From contig CAWJBI010000044.1 of assembly GCA_963841065.1 (NCBI GenBank), positions 62,001 through 126,000 of the forward strand: a stretch of DNA of 64,000 bases, read 5' to 3'. The position numbers and the translations under genes are program-made. Source of the stretch: M0108 sp963841065. GTDB lineage: Bacteria; Pseudomonadota; Gammaproteobacteria; Chromatiales; Chromatiaceae. Positions 48,252 through 58,928 of this stretch are shown here, in pieces. Positions within the stretch are counted from its first letter, which is position 1; every line of letters begins with the position of its first letter. The notes below the pieces were generated by a model. The model did not search any database, was not told the DNA's origin, and saw only the letters and a list, made by a program, of their open reading frames with translations.

Positions 48252-48965
48252 ATGATCGAGGAACTACGCCGGGCACTGTTGCTATCCCGCTTGTCCGATG
48301 AACAATTGGCGCGGGTAGCGCGCCACGCCAACCATGTCCGGCTGGACGGGGGTCAGATGCTCTTCCGCCAAGGCGATCCCGCCGAACGCTTCTATTTGGT
48401 GATCTCCGGCCGCCTGCGATTATTCCGACTGTCCCCGGATGGGGCCGAGAAGGTCATCGAGATCGCGGCGCCCGGAGAGACCTTCGCCGAGGCCCTGATG
48501 TTCCTGGACCAACCCCGCTATCCGGTCTGCGTGGCGGCCCTGGACCCGGTCGAACTGATTAGCATGGATACCCGCGACTTCACGCGCATGTTGCGGGAAT
48601 CCTTCGATACCTGTTTCATCCTGCTCGGGGTCCTGAGCCAGCGCCTGCGCGGCCTGGTGAGAGAGATCGACAATCTTACCCTGCATTCCGCCACCAGCCG
48701 CTTCGCCTGTTATCTGCTCGCCAAGTGTCCGGGCGAGGGCCAGATCCTGAACCTGAACGCCCGCAAGGGCGTCATCGCCTCGCGCCTCTCCATCAAACCC
48801 GAGACCTTCTCCCGCATCGAAAAAGACTTAAGCGAGCGTGGCATCATCCGGGTTCAGGGCAAACATGTCAGCATCCTGGACCCCGGGGCTCTGGAGCAGA
48901 TTGCCGCCTTGGGCGATCTGCGCGAATCCGCCTACTTGCCGCGCATGCCCGTCCTGCCCTGTTAG
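48252..48965 (+). CDS. Crp/Fnr-family regulator, Dnr type
   Basis: 237 residues. Cyclic-nucleotide-binding-like domain (FRQGDPAERFYLVISGRLRLF), dimer helix, then a helix-turn-helix with GVIASRLSIKPETFSRIEKDL. ExxSR in the recognition helix fits TTGAT/C half-sites. The N-terminal Cys cluster of oxygen-sensing FNR is absent, so it is more like Dnr/NnrR, which sense NO through haem. Adjacent to nnrS, with a matching box upstream of each. ATG 48252; longer frames start inside the box region. Confidence 0.88.
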   Translation: MIEELRRALLLSRLSDEQLARVARHANHVRLDGGQMLFRQGDPAERFYLVISGRLRLFRLSPDGAEKVIEIAAPGETFAEALMFLDQPRYPVCVAALDPVELISMDTRDFTRMLRESFDTCFILLGVLSQRLRGLVREIDNLTLHSATSRFACYLLAKCPGEGQILNLNARKGVIASRLSIKPETFSRIEKDLSERGIIRVQGKHVSILDPGALEQIAALGDLRESAYLPRMPVLPC

Positions 48966-49446
48966 CCTTGGGGTGATGCGGACCCACCACCCGCATCCGG
49001 TCAACCGCGACATCATGCTGCTCGCCCTTCAGGCAGGGCGACCCAATCACTGCGTTATCTGCAGAGCCAGTCTTGGCCCAGGGAGCCCTTCCCCTTCCCT
49101 GCTAAGATGAGTCCTTCATATCGCCCCGGGCCCCTGAATCACCCCATGATGCTCATCCAGTCGACCAGGCGGCGATGGGCCAGCAGTGCCCGACAAGACC
49201 CATCTCGATCGGATGAAACTAAACCGCGACCGTCTTTTGATGATTCCTCGGATAGTCAGCTCATCAACCCTGCCAGCCCGTATAGGTGCTGATCACCCTC
49301 ATGCCAGCCACCGGGCCTTTCCCCAGGCCGATTGAGCGACCTTGCCGAAAATCATAAGGGTTAATCGGGTTCCCGCACTTCGCTTGGGACGACACCTGCC
49401 CTCTTCCTCCCTCCCTCCTGTCCCGGCCTACGAGTAGAATGACGGC
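48966..49446. other. Intergenic region upstream of uvrD
   Basis: 481 bases. I see no gene, RNA or clear repeat here. A CAGTGCC-type short symmetry and T-poor sequence do not suggest a terminator. Confidence 0.5.
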
Positions 49447-51677
49447 ATGGAAGACATATCCCACATTCTCGCCCCCCTCAACGAGCCCCAACGCGATGCG
49501 GTAACGGCCACCGGCGGCAACCGGCTGGTGTTGGCGGGCGCCGGCAGCGGCAAGACCCGGGTCCTGGTCCATCGCATCGCCTGGCTGATCCAGGTGGAGC
49601 ATCTGGCGCCCTGGTCCCTGCTGGCGGTCACCTTTACCAATAAGGCAGCGCGGGAGATGCGCACCCGCATCGAGGAGATCCTCCAGCAGCCCATCGGCGG
49701 CATGTGGGTCGGCACCTTCCACGGCCTGGCCCACCGCTTTCTGCGCGCCCACTGGCAGGACGCCAAGCTGCCCCAGCACTTTCAGATCCTGGACGCCGAT
49801 GATCAGTTGCGCCTGGTCAAGCGCCTGCTCAAGGAGCTGCAACTCGACGAGTCACGCTACCCGCCGCGCCAGGTCATGGGCTTCATCAACCGGGAAAAGG
49901 ACGAGGGCCGCCGGCCGGAGCACCTCGACGATGGCGGCGACTTCTACCAGCGCAAGCTCATCGAGGTCTATCGCGAGTACCAGGCAGCCTGCGAGCGCGC
50001 CGGCCAGGTCGATTTCGCCGATCTGCTGCTGCGCACCCATGAACTGCTGCGGGACCGCCCGGACATCCGCCACCACTACCAGGAGCGCTTCGCCCACATC
50101 CTGGTGGACGAGTTCCAGGACACCAACGCCATCCAGTACGCCTGGCTGCGCCTGCTGGCCGGGGACCGGGACAATCTCTTCCTGGTGGGCGACGACGATC
50201 AGTCCATCTATGGCTGGCGCGGGGCCCGGGTGGAGAACATCCAGAGTCCTTCCAGCGCGACTATCCCAACACCCAGGTGGTGCGCCTGGAGCAGAATTAT
50301 CGCTCCACCGGCAATATCCTCCAGGCCGCCAACGCCCTGATTGCTCATAACCCCACGCGGCTGGGCAAGAATCTCTGGACCCAGGATGCCGAGGGCGAGC
50401 CCATTCTGCGTTACGCCGCCTTCAACGAGGTGGACGAGGCCCGCTTCGTGGTCGATCGCATTCACGGCTATGTGACGGACGAGGGCTACCGCCGCGCCGA
50501 GTGCGCCATCCTCTATCGCACCACGGCCCAGTCGCGGCTCTTCGAGGAGGCCCTGATCAATGCCCAGATCCCTTATCGGGTCTATGGGGGCCTGCGCTTC
50601 TTCGAGCGCGCCGAGATCAAGGACGCCATGGCCTACCTGCGCCTGGTCGCCAACCCCGACGACGACACCGCCTTCGAGCGTGCCGTCAACACCCCGGTGC
50701 GCGGCATCGGCCCCCGCACCCTGGAGAACCTGCGGGAACAGGCCCGGGAGACGCGGGTCTCGCTCTGGCAAGCCGCGCGGGATCTCATGGCCTCCGGCAA
50801 CCTGCCCCCCCGCGCCGCCGGGGCCATTGGCCAGTTCCTGGACCTGATCGACCGCCACCGTCACGCGGCCCCGGATCTCAACCTGGAGGGCCTGACCAAC
50901 GACTTGATTGCCGCCGCGGGCCTGGAGGAGCACTACCGCAAGGAGAAGGACGGCAAGGGGCAGGATCGCATCGAGAACCTGGGGCAGTTGGTCGAGACCG
51001 CCGGGCGCTTCCGCCTGGAGCTGGGTGACGGCGAGGTGGAAGGCGAGAACGACGCCTTGGCCGCCTTCCTGGCCCACGCTGCCCTGGAGTCCGGGGATAC
51101 CCAGGCCGATGAGTTCGAGGACAGCGTCCAACTCATGACTCTGCATAGCGCCAAGGGCCTGGAGTTCCCGATCGTCTTCCTGGTCGGCGTCGAGGAGGGT
51201 CTCTTCCCCCACAGTCTGTCGGCCAACGATCCGCACCGCCTGGAAGAGGAGCGCCGTCTCTGCTATGTCGGCATGACCCGGGCCATGCACCAGCTTTTTG
51301 TCAGTCACGCGGAGAGCCGCCGCTTCCGGGGTAGCGAGGATCGCCCCTTCCCCTCCCGCTTCCTGCGCGAGATCCCGGCGGAACTGGTGCGCGAGGTGCG
51401 GGCGGGCGGTCTGTCGCGGTCCGCGGCCTGGGGCTCGTCCCCCTCCCTCGCACCCGGCGCTCGGCAGGCCGGCGCCTCCTGGTCCGCCGGCGTCCCGGAA
51501 GCCGGCCAGGGGGGCGGCTTTCATCTCGGCCAAGGGGTCCGGCACCCCAAATTCGGCGAGGGCGTGGTGCTCAACAGCGAGGGCCGGGGAGCCGCCGCGC
51601 GGATCCAGGTCAAGTTCCACGGCGAGGGCACCAAATGGTTGGTACTCGCCTACGCCAAGCTGGAGCCCTTGGGATGA
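49447..51677 (+). CDS. uvrD: DNA helicase II UvrD (one apparent frameshift)
   Basis: About 743 residues, superfamily 1A helicase for excision and mismatch repair. Motifs: I AGAGSGKT, Ia TFTNKAA, II LVDEFQDTN, III VGDDDQSIYGWRGA, IV QNYRST, V TLHSAKGLEF, VI YVGMTRA; the C-terminal tail (KFGEGVV) resembles UvrD. The frame breaks around 50245, between VENIQ and SFQRDYPNTQ; one lost or two gained bases explain it. Confidence 0.93.
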
Positions 51678-51779
51678 GGCCTCCGGAGCCCCAGACCGGG
51701 TTGCGCCCCTTCTCGCGCTGGCCAGCCCTGGCGTTCAAGGGTCCCGCGCCCCAACCCACCCGAATCGCAGGCGACGCCC

Positions 51780-52958
51780 ATTAACTCCACGCCAGGGGGC
51801 GGACACCCGAGTTCAGCCCTCAGCCTTTACATCCACATCCCCTGGTGCATTCGCAAGTGCCCCTATTGCGACTTCAATTCCCATGCCGCCCGCGAGCCCA
51901 TCCCCGAGGAGGCCTATGTGGAGGCCTTGCTCGGCGATCTCGATCGGGATCTGGCGGGGCTGACTCCGGGGCTGCCGCCCCTGGTCTCCCTCTTCATCGG
52001 TGGCGGCACCCCCAGCCTCTTCTCCGGGGCCGCCATCGCCCGGCTGCTGGCCGGCATTCGCCAGCGCCTGCCCCTGGACCCGACGACCGAAATCACCCTG
52101 GAGGCCAATCCGGGCACGGCGGACGCCGCCAACTTCACGGCCTATCGCGCGGCCGGGGTCAACCGCCTGTCCCTGGGGGTGCAAAGCCTGAGCGCGGACC
52201 GGCTGCGGGACCTGGGCCGCATCCATGGCCCGGACGAGGCCCGCCGCGCCTTCCGGCTCGCGCGGCAGGCGGGGTTCGACAACATCAACCTGGATCTCAT
52301 GTACGGCCTGCCCCATCAGGGCCTGCCGCAGGCCCGGGAGGACCTGGACCTGGCCCTGGCCCTGGCGCCCGAGCACCTCTCCTATTACCAACTCACCCTG
52401 GAACCCAATACCCCCTTCCACGCCACCCCGCCGCCCCTGCCGGATGATGACTTGGGCGCGGACATGCAGCTCCAGGGCCTGGAATTACTCTCGGCCAGCG
52501 GCTTTGCCCAGTACGAGGTCTCGGCCCATGCCCAGAGCGGGCGCCAGTGCCGGCATAATCTTCACTACTGGACCTTCGGCGACTATCTCGGCATCGGCGC
52601 CGGTGCCCATGGCAAACGCCGGGACCCGGCAACGGGGCGGACCTGGCGCCAGGCCAAGCCCCGCCAACCCACCGCCTACCTCCAGGCCCTGGGGAGCCCC
52701 GACCCGGTGGGATCGCGCTGGATGCTCCAGGATGAGGACCTGGTCCTGGAGTTCGCCATGAACGCCCTGCGGCTGACGGAGGGTTTCGATCGTCGCCGCT
52801 TTACCCAGCGCACCGGGTTGGATCTGGACCGGCTGGCGGCCCCCCTGACCAGCGCCACGGGGGCCGGGCTGCTGGAGATCCGGGGCCATTGGGTCCGTCC
52901 CACGGAACAGGGCCGCTGGTTTCTCAATGACCTCCTGGAACGCTTCATGCCGGACTAG
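51780..52958 (+). CDS. hemW: Radical SAM haem chaperone HemW, start not resolved
   Basis: About 380-393 residues. It carries YIHIPWCIRKCPYCDFNSH (radical SAM CxxxCxxC), IGGGTPSL and a C-terminal HemN-like domain ending DLLERFMP. HemW delivers haem to acceptor proteins; older annotation calls it coproporphyrinogen oxidase. The SAM motif begins upstream of the first ATG/GTG/TTG in this frame (GTG 51918). The true start must be non-standard (ATT 51780 is in frame) or a base is wrong. It follows uvrD closely. Confidence 0.85.
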   Translation: MNSTPGGGHPSSALSLYIHIPWCIRKCPYCDFNSHAAREPIPEEAYVEALLGDLDRDLAGLTPGLPPLVSLFIGGGTPSLFSGAAIARLLAGIRQRLPLDPTTEITLEANPGTADAANFTAYRAAGVNRLSLGVQSLSADRLRDLGRIHGPDEARRAFRLARQAGFDNINLDLMYGLPHQGLPQAREDLDLALALAPEHLSYYQLTLEPNTPFHATPPPLPDDDLGADMQLQGLELLSASGFAQYEVSAHAQSGRQCRHNLHYWTFGDYLGIGAGAHGKRRDPATGRTWRQAKPRQPTAYLQALGSPDPVGSRWMLQDEDLVLEFAMNALRLTEGFDRRRFTQRTGLDLDRLAAPLTSATGAGLLEIRGHWVRPTEQGRWFLNDLLERFMPD

Positions 52959-53047
52959 CCCCCCGGGGGCAAGCGGCAGACCCTTCACCCGCACGCCATC
53001 TCCCTGATGACCCAGGGCCCGCGGCTTGGTCTTGACGGGTATAGGCG

Positions 53048-53629
53048 TCAGGCCAGATCGGCCGTCAGGGAGTCACGCGTGGCGGGGACCGCCTCAACGC
53101 GATAACCGTAGTGGGGATGGTCGATGCCAAAGGCCAGGCTGGCACCACCCTTGAGGGTGGCGGCCATGGCATCGGTCAGCTCAAACCGGAGAAAGTGGAC
53201 CGAGGAGGTCTTGGAATCATCCTCGCGCTCCAGGTCCTCGTCGGCGATGGCGTATTGGGGCTCATGGCCCGCGACCTGAACCCAGACCTTATCCTCGATG
53301 CCAATCAGCCTGGCCAGGGCCTGCTTGCGCTCCTCGCTGTCGGCGAACTCGACCATGAAGGTGGCCTTCAGGTTGCGGCCATCCGGAACCAGGGGATTGT
53401 AGGCGTCCAGTTCGTCCCGAATGCCCTCCTCCTCGAAGATCCGCTCGATGCGCAGCATCTCCTGAATCTGATACTGCATGGTCAGGCGGTCCTCGAAATA
53501 GAGGGTGGCGTTGGGACCGATGGGCACCTTACGGTCGCGCTTATGCGCCATCACCCTGGCGCGGAACTCATTACGGACTTTGGCATATTGCTCAAGGCTG
53601 TAGAGATCGGCGGGCGTCAAGTGGCTCAT
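53048..53629 (-). CDS. DUF3501 family protein
   Basis: 193 residues, soluble. It begins MSHLTPADLYSLEQYAKVRNE, has KRDRKVPIGPNATLYFEDRLT and ends with HPHYGYRVE, matching DUF3501. The family commonly sits beside a GlpC-like Fe-S oxidoreductase, as here (next gene upstream). Function unknown; linked to peroxide/Fe-S stress by context. Start chosen at ATG 53629. Confidence 0.85.
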   Translation of the reverse strand: MSHLTPADLYSLEQYAKVRNEFRARVMAHKRDRKVPIGPNATLYFEDRLTMQYQIQEMLRIERIFEEEGIRDELDAYNPLVPDGRNLKATFMVEFADSEERKQALARLIGIEDKVWVQVAGHEPQYAIADEDLEREDDSKTSSVHFLRFELTDAMAATLKGGASLAFGIDHPHYGYRVEAVPATRDSLTADLA

Positions 53630-53706
53630 GCTGATGGATACCTCGTCAAGCAATGCGAAGGGAAGCGGGCGCGCGGGGCGGCGGTCGATCCGCCCCGTGT
53701 CACGAC

Positions 53707-55038
53707 TCAGAGACCGTAGGCCAGGCGGAGCAGAGTCAAGGGGTGCTTCGGCTCGGTGCCGTCCTTGAGGCCATGGCCGATGTGCTGGCCCGCCATGGGA
53801 CAGTCGCTGCCGTAATAATCCGGATTGATCTGCCTGACCTTATTGACCACGGGGGCGACGATTTTCATCGAGTAGTCGTGGAACTCCTTCTTGACGGCAT
53901 AGGTACCATCGTGACCGGAGCAGCGCTCGATGATCTCGATCCGGGTATCCGGAATCAGACTCAGTAGCTCCCGGGTCTTCTGACCCAGGTTTTGGACCCG
54001 TTGATGGCAAGCGGCGTGATAGGCGACGGTGCCCAGGGGCTTTTTGAAATCGGTCAGCAGCTTGCCGTGCTTGTGGCGAATCATGAGATATTCGAAGGGG
54101 TCGTAGATGTGCTGGCGAATCTTTTGTACCTGGGCGTTATCCGGGAACATGAGGGGCAGTTCCTGCTTAAACATCAGCACGCAGGAGGGGATGGGTGCGA
54201 CGATGTCCCAGCCTTCGTCCACTAGCTTCATGAGGACGGGGATATTCTCTTCCATGTGGGCCTTGACGCTCTCCAGGTCGCCCAACTCCAGTTTGGGCAT
54301 GCCACAGCACCTCTCTTTGTTCGGGATGGTGATGGGGATGCCGTTATGCTCGAATACGGTCACCAGATCCATGCCGACGTCGGGTTCGTTGACATTGTTG
54401 TAGCAAGTGGTAAAGAGGGCCACCTTGCCGGTGGTGGAACCCGCCTCCTCCCCATCGACCCGACGACCCACCTTGCCGACCAACTGTTTGCGCAGGGTGT
54501 TGTTGTGATACTCGGGGATGCGGGCATCGCGATGGACCCCCAGCACCACCTCCAGGACTTTGCGCCCCAAAGCGGACTTGTTGGTGGCGTTGACGACTTT
54601 ATCGACCACCGGCAGGCTAGCGATGGCACCTACGGCGTCCGTACTGGAGAGGATCTTGTCGCGAGGCTGGGTCTTGCCCTGTTTGAACTTGACGGCCTTG
54701 GCGCGCAGCATCAAATGGGGGAAGTCCAGGTTCCAGTCGTGCGGCGGCACATAGGGACACTTGGTCATGAAACAGAGGTCGCAGAGATAGCAATGGTCCA
54801 CCACCTTCCAGTAGTCGGCCTTGGCGATGCCATCTACTTCCATGGTGGTTGATTCATCGACCAAGTCAAAGAGTTCGGGGAAGGACTGGCAGAGGCTAAC
54901 GCAGCGGCGACAGCCGTGGCAAATGTCGAAAACCCGCTCTAGCTCCTTGAACAGGTCTTCCTCGTCGTAAAATTCAGGACTGGTCCAGTCGAGACTGTGT
55001 CGGGTGGGGGCACCGAGGCTGCCTTCGCGAGCGGGCAT
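53707..55038 (-). CDS. GlpC/HdrD-like Fe-S oxidoreductase
   Basis: 443 residues. Two [4Fe-4S] motifs, ICHGCRRCVSLCQSFP and CYLCDLCFMTKCP (N-terminal third), then two CCG-type domains (ERCCGMPKLELG, and AACHQRVQNLGQKT...ERCSGHDGTY), as in GlpC and heterodisulfide reductase D. It probably accepts electrons from or gives them to a quinone or disulfide partner. It precedes the DUF3501 gene on the same strand. Confidence 0.88.
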   Translation of the reverse strand: MPAREGSLGAPTRHSLDWTSPEFYDEEDLFKELERVFDICHGCRRCVSLCQSFPELFDLVDESTTMEVDGIAKADYWKVVDHCYLCDLCFMTKCPYVPPHDWNLDFPHLMLRAKAVKFKQGKTQPRDKILSSTDAVGAIASLPVVDKVVNATNKSALGRKVLEVVLGVHRDARIPEYHNNTLRKQLVGKVGRRVDGEEAGSTTGKVALFTTCYNNVNEPDVGMDLVTVFEHNGIPITIPNKERCCGMPKLELGDLESVKAHMEENIPVLMKLVDEGWDIVAPIPSCVLMFKQELPLMFPDNAQVQKIRQHIYDPFEYLMIRHKHGKLLTDFKKPLGTVAYHAACHQRVQNLGQKTRELLSLIPDTRIEIIERCSGHDGTYAVKKEFHDYSMKIVAPVVNKVRQINPDYYGSDCPMAGQHIGHGLKDGTEPKHPLTLLRLAYGL

Positions 55039-55078
55039 GGGGTCACTCCTTATCTGATGCTAGGAACGAATCGGGACG

Positions 55079-55459
55079 GTGCGCGGCGGCCAGAAAACCC
55101 CGGGGAAACTGGATTATAGGTCCGAGGCATTCAAGGCCTTCTGGCATAAATACCAGCTTAGCCGCTTCGGCACTGAAAAACCAATGGCCAAGGTTGATCC
55201 CCATTATCGACTACGAGATGCTATCGAACGCCGCCGCTTTCGTTCGTGGCAACAAGTTTTCGCCTACCGCCAATGGCCCAGTCTGGTTGAATACCTCGTG
55301 GTGGAGAGCGTGGCTCGCCGTCTGGAACTGTATCGGCGGGAATTGGATTGCTGGTGGCTTACCATCACCGAAGTCGCGACTCAGCCGCTCCGGCTCCGGC
55401 TAGAGGGTATCGGACAGGACTTGCGGGTCACGGAGGCATTTGAAGACTTGCTCACCTGA
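55079..55459 (+). CDS. Hypothetical protein
   Basis: 126 residues from GTG 55079, or 91 residues from ATG 55184 (MAKVDPHYRLRDAIERRRF). Basic, no membrane helix or Cys motif. Not recognised. The base composition is less GC-rich than its neighbours. It is divergent from the Fe-S oxidoreductase gene, 40 bases away. Confidence 0.5.
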   Translation: MRGGQKTPGKLDYRSEAFKAFWHKYQLSRFGTEKPMAKVDPHYRLRDAIERRRFRSWQQVFAYRQWPSLVEYLVVESVARRLELYRRELDCWWLTITEVATQPLRLRLEGIGQDLRVTEAFEDLLT

Positions 55460-55483
55460 TCCCGCCTCGTACCAGAGACCTGA

Positions 55484-55648
55484 TCAGGGCAAGGTCACGA
55501 AGAGGGAAGGTACCCGCGGCCTGTGATCAGTCCCCTGCCCCGCCTTGCCCATGGGGTTCTGGTTGACACCGAAATCGAGGACGCGCATCCAGGACGGGCT
55601 GGGTTCCTGGGTGACGGGAACTTGATGGCATTCAGTCTTGGCGGTCAT
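55484..55648 (-). CDS. Possible 54-residue protein
   Basis: A frame starting ATG 55648 with GGAGA about 7 bases upstream. It starts MTAKTECHQVPVTQEPSPSW and has no recognisable domain. Supported only by the ribosome-binding site and position in an otherwise empty 400-base gap (55460-55860). Confidence 0.35.
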   Translation of the reverse strand: MTAKTECHQVPVTQEPSPSWMRVLDFGVNQNPMGKAGQGTDHRPRVPSLFVTLP

Positions 55649-55860
55649 CTTCTAATCTCCACACATCTGGCTTAGGACAAGACCGGGCAGGGAGGGGAAG
55701 TCTCCCAACACCGGCATGGAACTAATTTATGCCAGGGCGAAGCTTTGGTGAAATGGATAGTTGCGATGAGTGCGATCGACCTTACCGATGATTACCCTGC
55801 CACGGGTCAACCCAGGTCCTCGGCGCGCCATGCAGGGCGCCGGGACCCCGGGGAAGCCGA

Positions 55861-57299
55861 TCAGACGAAGGCCGCTTGGCAGTAGGTCAGCAGGACCGCC
55901 GGGAAGAGGCCCAAGAGGAGAATGGCCAAGCCATTGATGGAAAGGGCCAGGCGGGCGCCGGTGCCGAAGACCAGGGGCTCGGCGGTTTCGGGCTTGTCGA
56001 AGTACATGATCTTGATGACACGCAGATAGTAGAAGGCGCCGATGATGGAGAAAAAGACGGCGACTAGGGCGAGCCACCAGAGGCCCACGCTGATGACGGC
56101 CTCCAGAACCAGCAGTTTGGCCATGAAGCCGACTGTCGGGGGTACCCCGGCCATGGAGAACATGACCAACGCCATCATGGCGGCCTGCCAGGAGTCTCGC
56201 TCGTTCAGGCCCTTGAGATCCTCCAGGCGCTCTACCTCGTAACCCTCGCGACTCATCATCACCAGGAGGCCAAAGCCACCGGCGGCCATCAGGGCATAGA
56301 CGATGGCGTAAAACATGGCGGCGGAATAGGCCTCGGCCATTGCCGCCGATCAGGCCCAGGAAGATGAATCCGACATGGGAGATGGTCGAGTAGGCCAGCA
56401 TCCGCTTGATGTTGGTCTGGGCGATGGCCACGATGTTACCGACCGCCATGGAGATGATGGCCAGGATGATGAGCATCCCCTGCCATTCCTCGTGCAGTGC
56501 GCCCAATCCATCGACCAGGAGGCGGAAGGCCAGGGCAAAGGCGGCGATCTTGGGGGCGCTACCGAGAAAAAGGACCACGGGGTTGGGCGCACCCTGATAG
56601 GTGTCGGGCACCCACATGTGGAAGGGCACGGCGCCGAACTTGAAGCCAATTCCGATGACAACGAGGACCAGACCGAAGACCAGAACCTGGTTAGTGGCAC
56701 CCTGCAAGGCCACCGCCCCGGCGACGGCCCCCAGTTCCAGGGAACCGGTGGCACCATAAAGCATGGACAGTGCCGTAAAGCAGGAGTCCGGAGCCTAGGG
56801 CGCCGAGGACAAAGTACTTCATGGCCGCCTCGGCTCCGTTCGGGCTATCCCGGTCGAAGGCGACCAGGGTATAGAGGGAGAGGGCCAGCAGTTCCAGCCC
56901 CAGGTAGAGGGTCAGGAAACTGTTGGCGGAGACCATGACCATCATGCCCAACACCGCGAACAGGGTCAGGACATAGAACTCGCCCACCATCATCTGGCGG
57001 TCGCGCAGATAGTCCCGGGAATAGACGAAGGTCAGCAGACTGATCAGCAGGATAGCGATCTTCAGCAGGTCGCTCATGGGATCGCGGACGTAGGTACCTC
57101 CGAGAACGATCTCCCGCTCCCCGCCGCCGACCAGACCCGTGAGGCCGATGGCGATCAGGAGACCCAGGACGGCGATCACATGGTTGATCCCCTTTTCCCG
57201 GTCCTTAAGCCAGAGATCCACCAGCAGCAGGATGCTGGCCAGGACCAGAACCGCGATCTCCGGAACGACGGGAATCAAATGGGCGTAATCGAAGGTCAT
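55861..57299 (-). CDS. nuoN: NADH-quinone oxidoreductase subunit N (two apparent frameshifts)
   Basis: About 479 residues, antiporter-like membrane subunit of complex I. Conserved ELLALSLYTLVAFD and AEAAMKYFVLGALGSGLLLYG, FGAVPFHMWVPDTYQGAP and IKRMLAYSTISHVGF are present in order. Two frame breaks: near 56770 (after LLLYG) and near 56341 (before MAEAYSAAMFY). Each is mended by removing one base. The C-terminus (LLTYCQAAFV) is normal. Sequencing error most likely. Confidence 0.92.
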
Positions 57300-57358
57300 G
57301 CTGATCTTCCGCAATCAAGGGACCCGGCCGAGGCGCGGGCCGCCGGGCTAAACAGGGT

Positions 57359-58907
57359 TCAGGGCAGTGCCGCGACAGCCGCAGGGGCCGCAGCCAGCTT
57401 GGAAACCGCAAGGTGCTGGACCAGGTTCTGGATGCTGGCGTCCATCACCTCCACTAAGGGCGCGGGCCAAAGGCCCAAGGACCAGCACGGCTACGGCCAG
57501 GGTCCCCAGCACCAGCAACTCCCGGCCATTGGCATCCTGCAAACCCGCCACCTTATCACTGGTCACTGGGCCATAAACGACCCGCTTGACCATCCAGAGG
57601 GTGTAGGCCGCGCCCAGAATCAGGGTGGTTGCTGCCAGGAAGGCATACCAGAAATCTGCCTGGAAGCTGGCCAGGATGACCATGAACTCGCCCACGAATC
57701 CCGATGTGCCCGGGAGGCCAGCATTGGCCATGGCGAAGAAGACCATCAGGGCGCCAAACACAGGCATGGTATGAATCACGCCCCCATAAGTCGAGATCTC
57801 GCGGGAGTGGAGACGGTCGTAGAGAACCCCGACGCAGAGGAACATGGCCGCCGATACGAAGCCATGGGAGACCATCTGCACCATGCCGCCCTCCATTCCC
57901 ATCACCACGCCACCCGTGGCGCCAGCCCGCGCGAAGATGCTGAAGGCGATGAAGAAGCCCAGGGTGACAAAGCCCATGTGAGCGATGGAGGAGTAGGCGA
58001 TCAGCTTCTTCATATCCTGCTGGACCAGGGCAACGAAGCCGATATAGACCACGGCGATCAAGGACATGGCGATGACCAGCCAATCCAGGGTTGCGCTTGC
58101 GTCCGGGGTGATGGGCAGGCTGAAGCGCAGGAATCCGTAGCCGCCGATCTTGAGCATGATGGCCGCCAGGATCACGGACCCACCCGTCGGGGCCTCCACA
58201 TGGGCGTCCGGTAACCAGGTATGTACCGGCCACATGGGCACCTTGACGGCAAAGGCGGCCAGGAAGGCCAAAAAGATCCAGATCTGCTCGGTGAGGCTCA
58301 GGGGCAAGGCCTGGAAGCCGAGGATGCTGTAGGAGCCCGACTTGAAGTACATGTAGATCAAGGCGACCAACATGAAGACCGAGCCGAAGAAGGTGTAAAG
58401 AAAGAATTTAATAGTGGCGTAAACCCGCTTGGGCCCACCCCAGACCCCGATGATGATAAACATCGGGATCAGCATGGCCTCCCAGAAGACATAGAAGAGG
58501 ATGGCGTCCAGGGCGGAGAAGACACCGACCATGACACCTTCCATGATGAGGAAGGCGGCCATGTATTGGGACGGCTTGTAGCTGATGACTTCCCAGCCGG
58601 AGATGAGGACCAGGATGGTGATAAAGGTGGTCAGGATGATGAGCGGCATGGAGATACCGTCCACCCCCAGGTGGTACCAGGCGTTGAAGGTGGGAATCCA
58701 GGGGGCACGCTCGACAAACTGCATCTGGGCCGTGCCGGCGTCGAAGTCCGTCCACAGCAGCAGGCTGACCAGGAAGGTGAGCACGGAAAAGCTCAAGGCC
58801 ATCCAGCGCGAGATGTTGGGGGCCTTATCGCCGCTGGTGAGTACCGCCAGGCCACCGATGATGGGCAGCCAGATGGCCAGCGACAGAACTGGAATTGCGG
58901 ATTGCAT
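57359..58907 (-). CDS. nuoM: NADH-quinone oxidoreductase subunit M (C-terminal frame break)
   Basis: About 515 residues, fourteen helices, proton-pumping subunit. VLDAILFYVFWEAMLIPMFI-type TM5 with Glu, KIKFFLYT-type TM7 and PVHTWLPDAHVEAPT are intact. As read, the last 40 residues are out of frame (stop at 57348); dropping one base near 57474 restores LVEVMDASIQNLVQH and a stop at 57359. Confidence 0.93.
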
Positions 58908-58928
58908 GCTCGTCCGTCTCCCTCGGGA

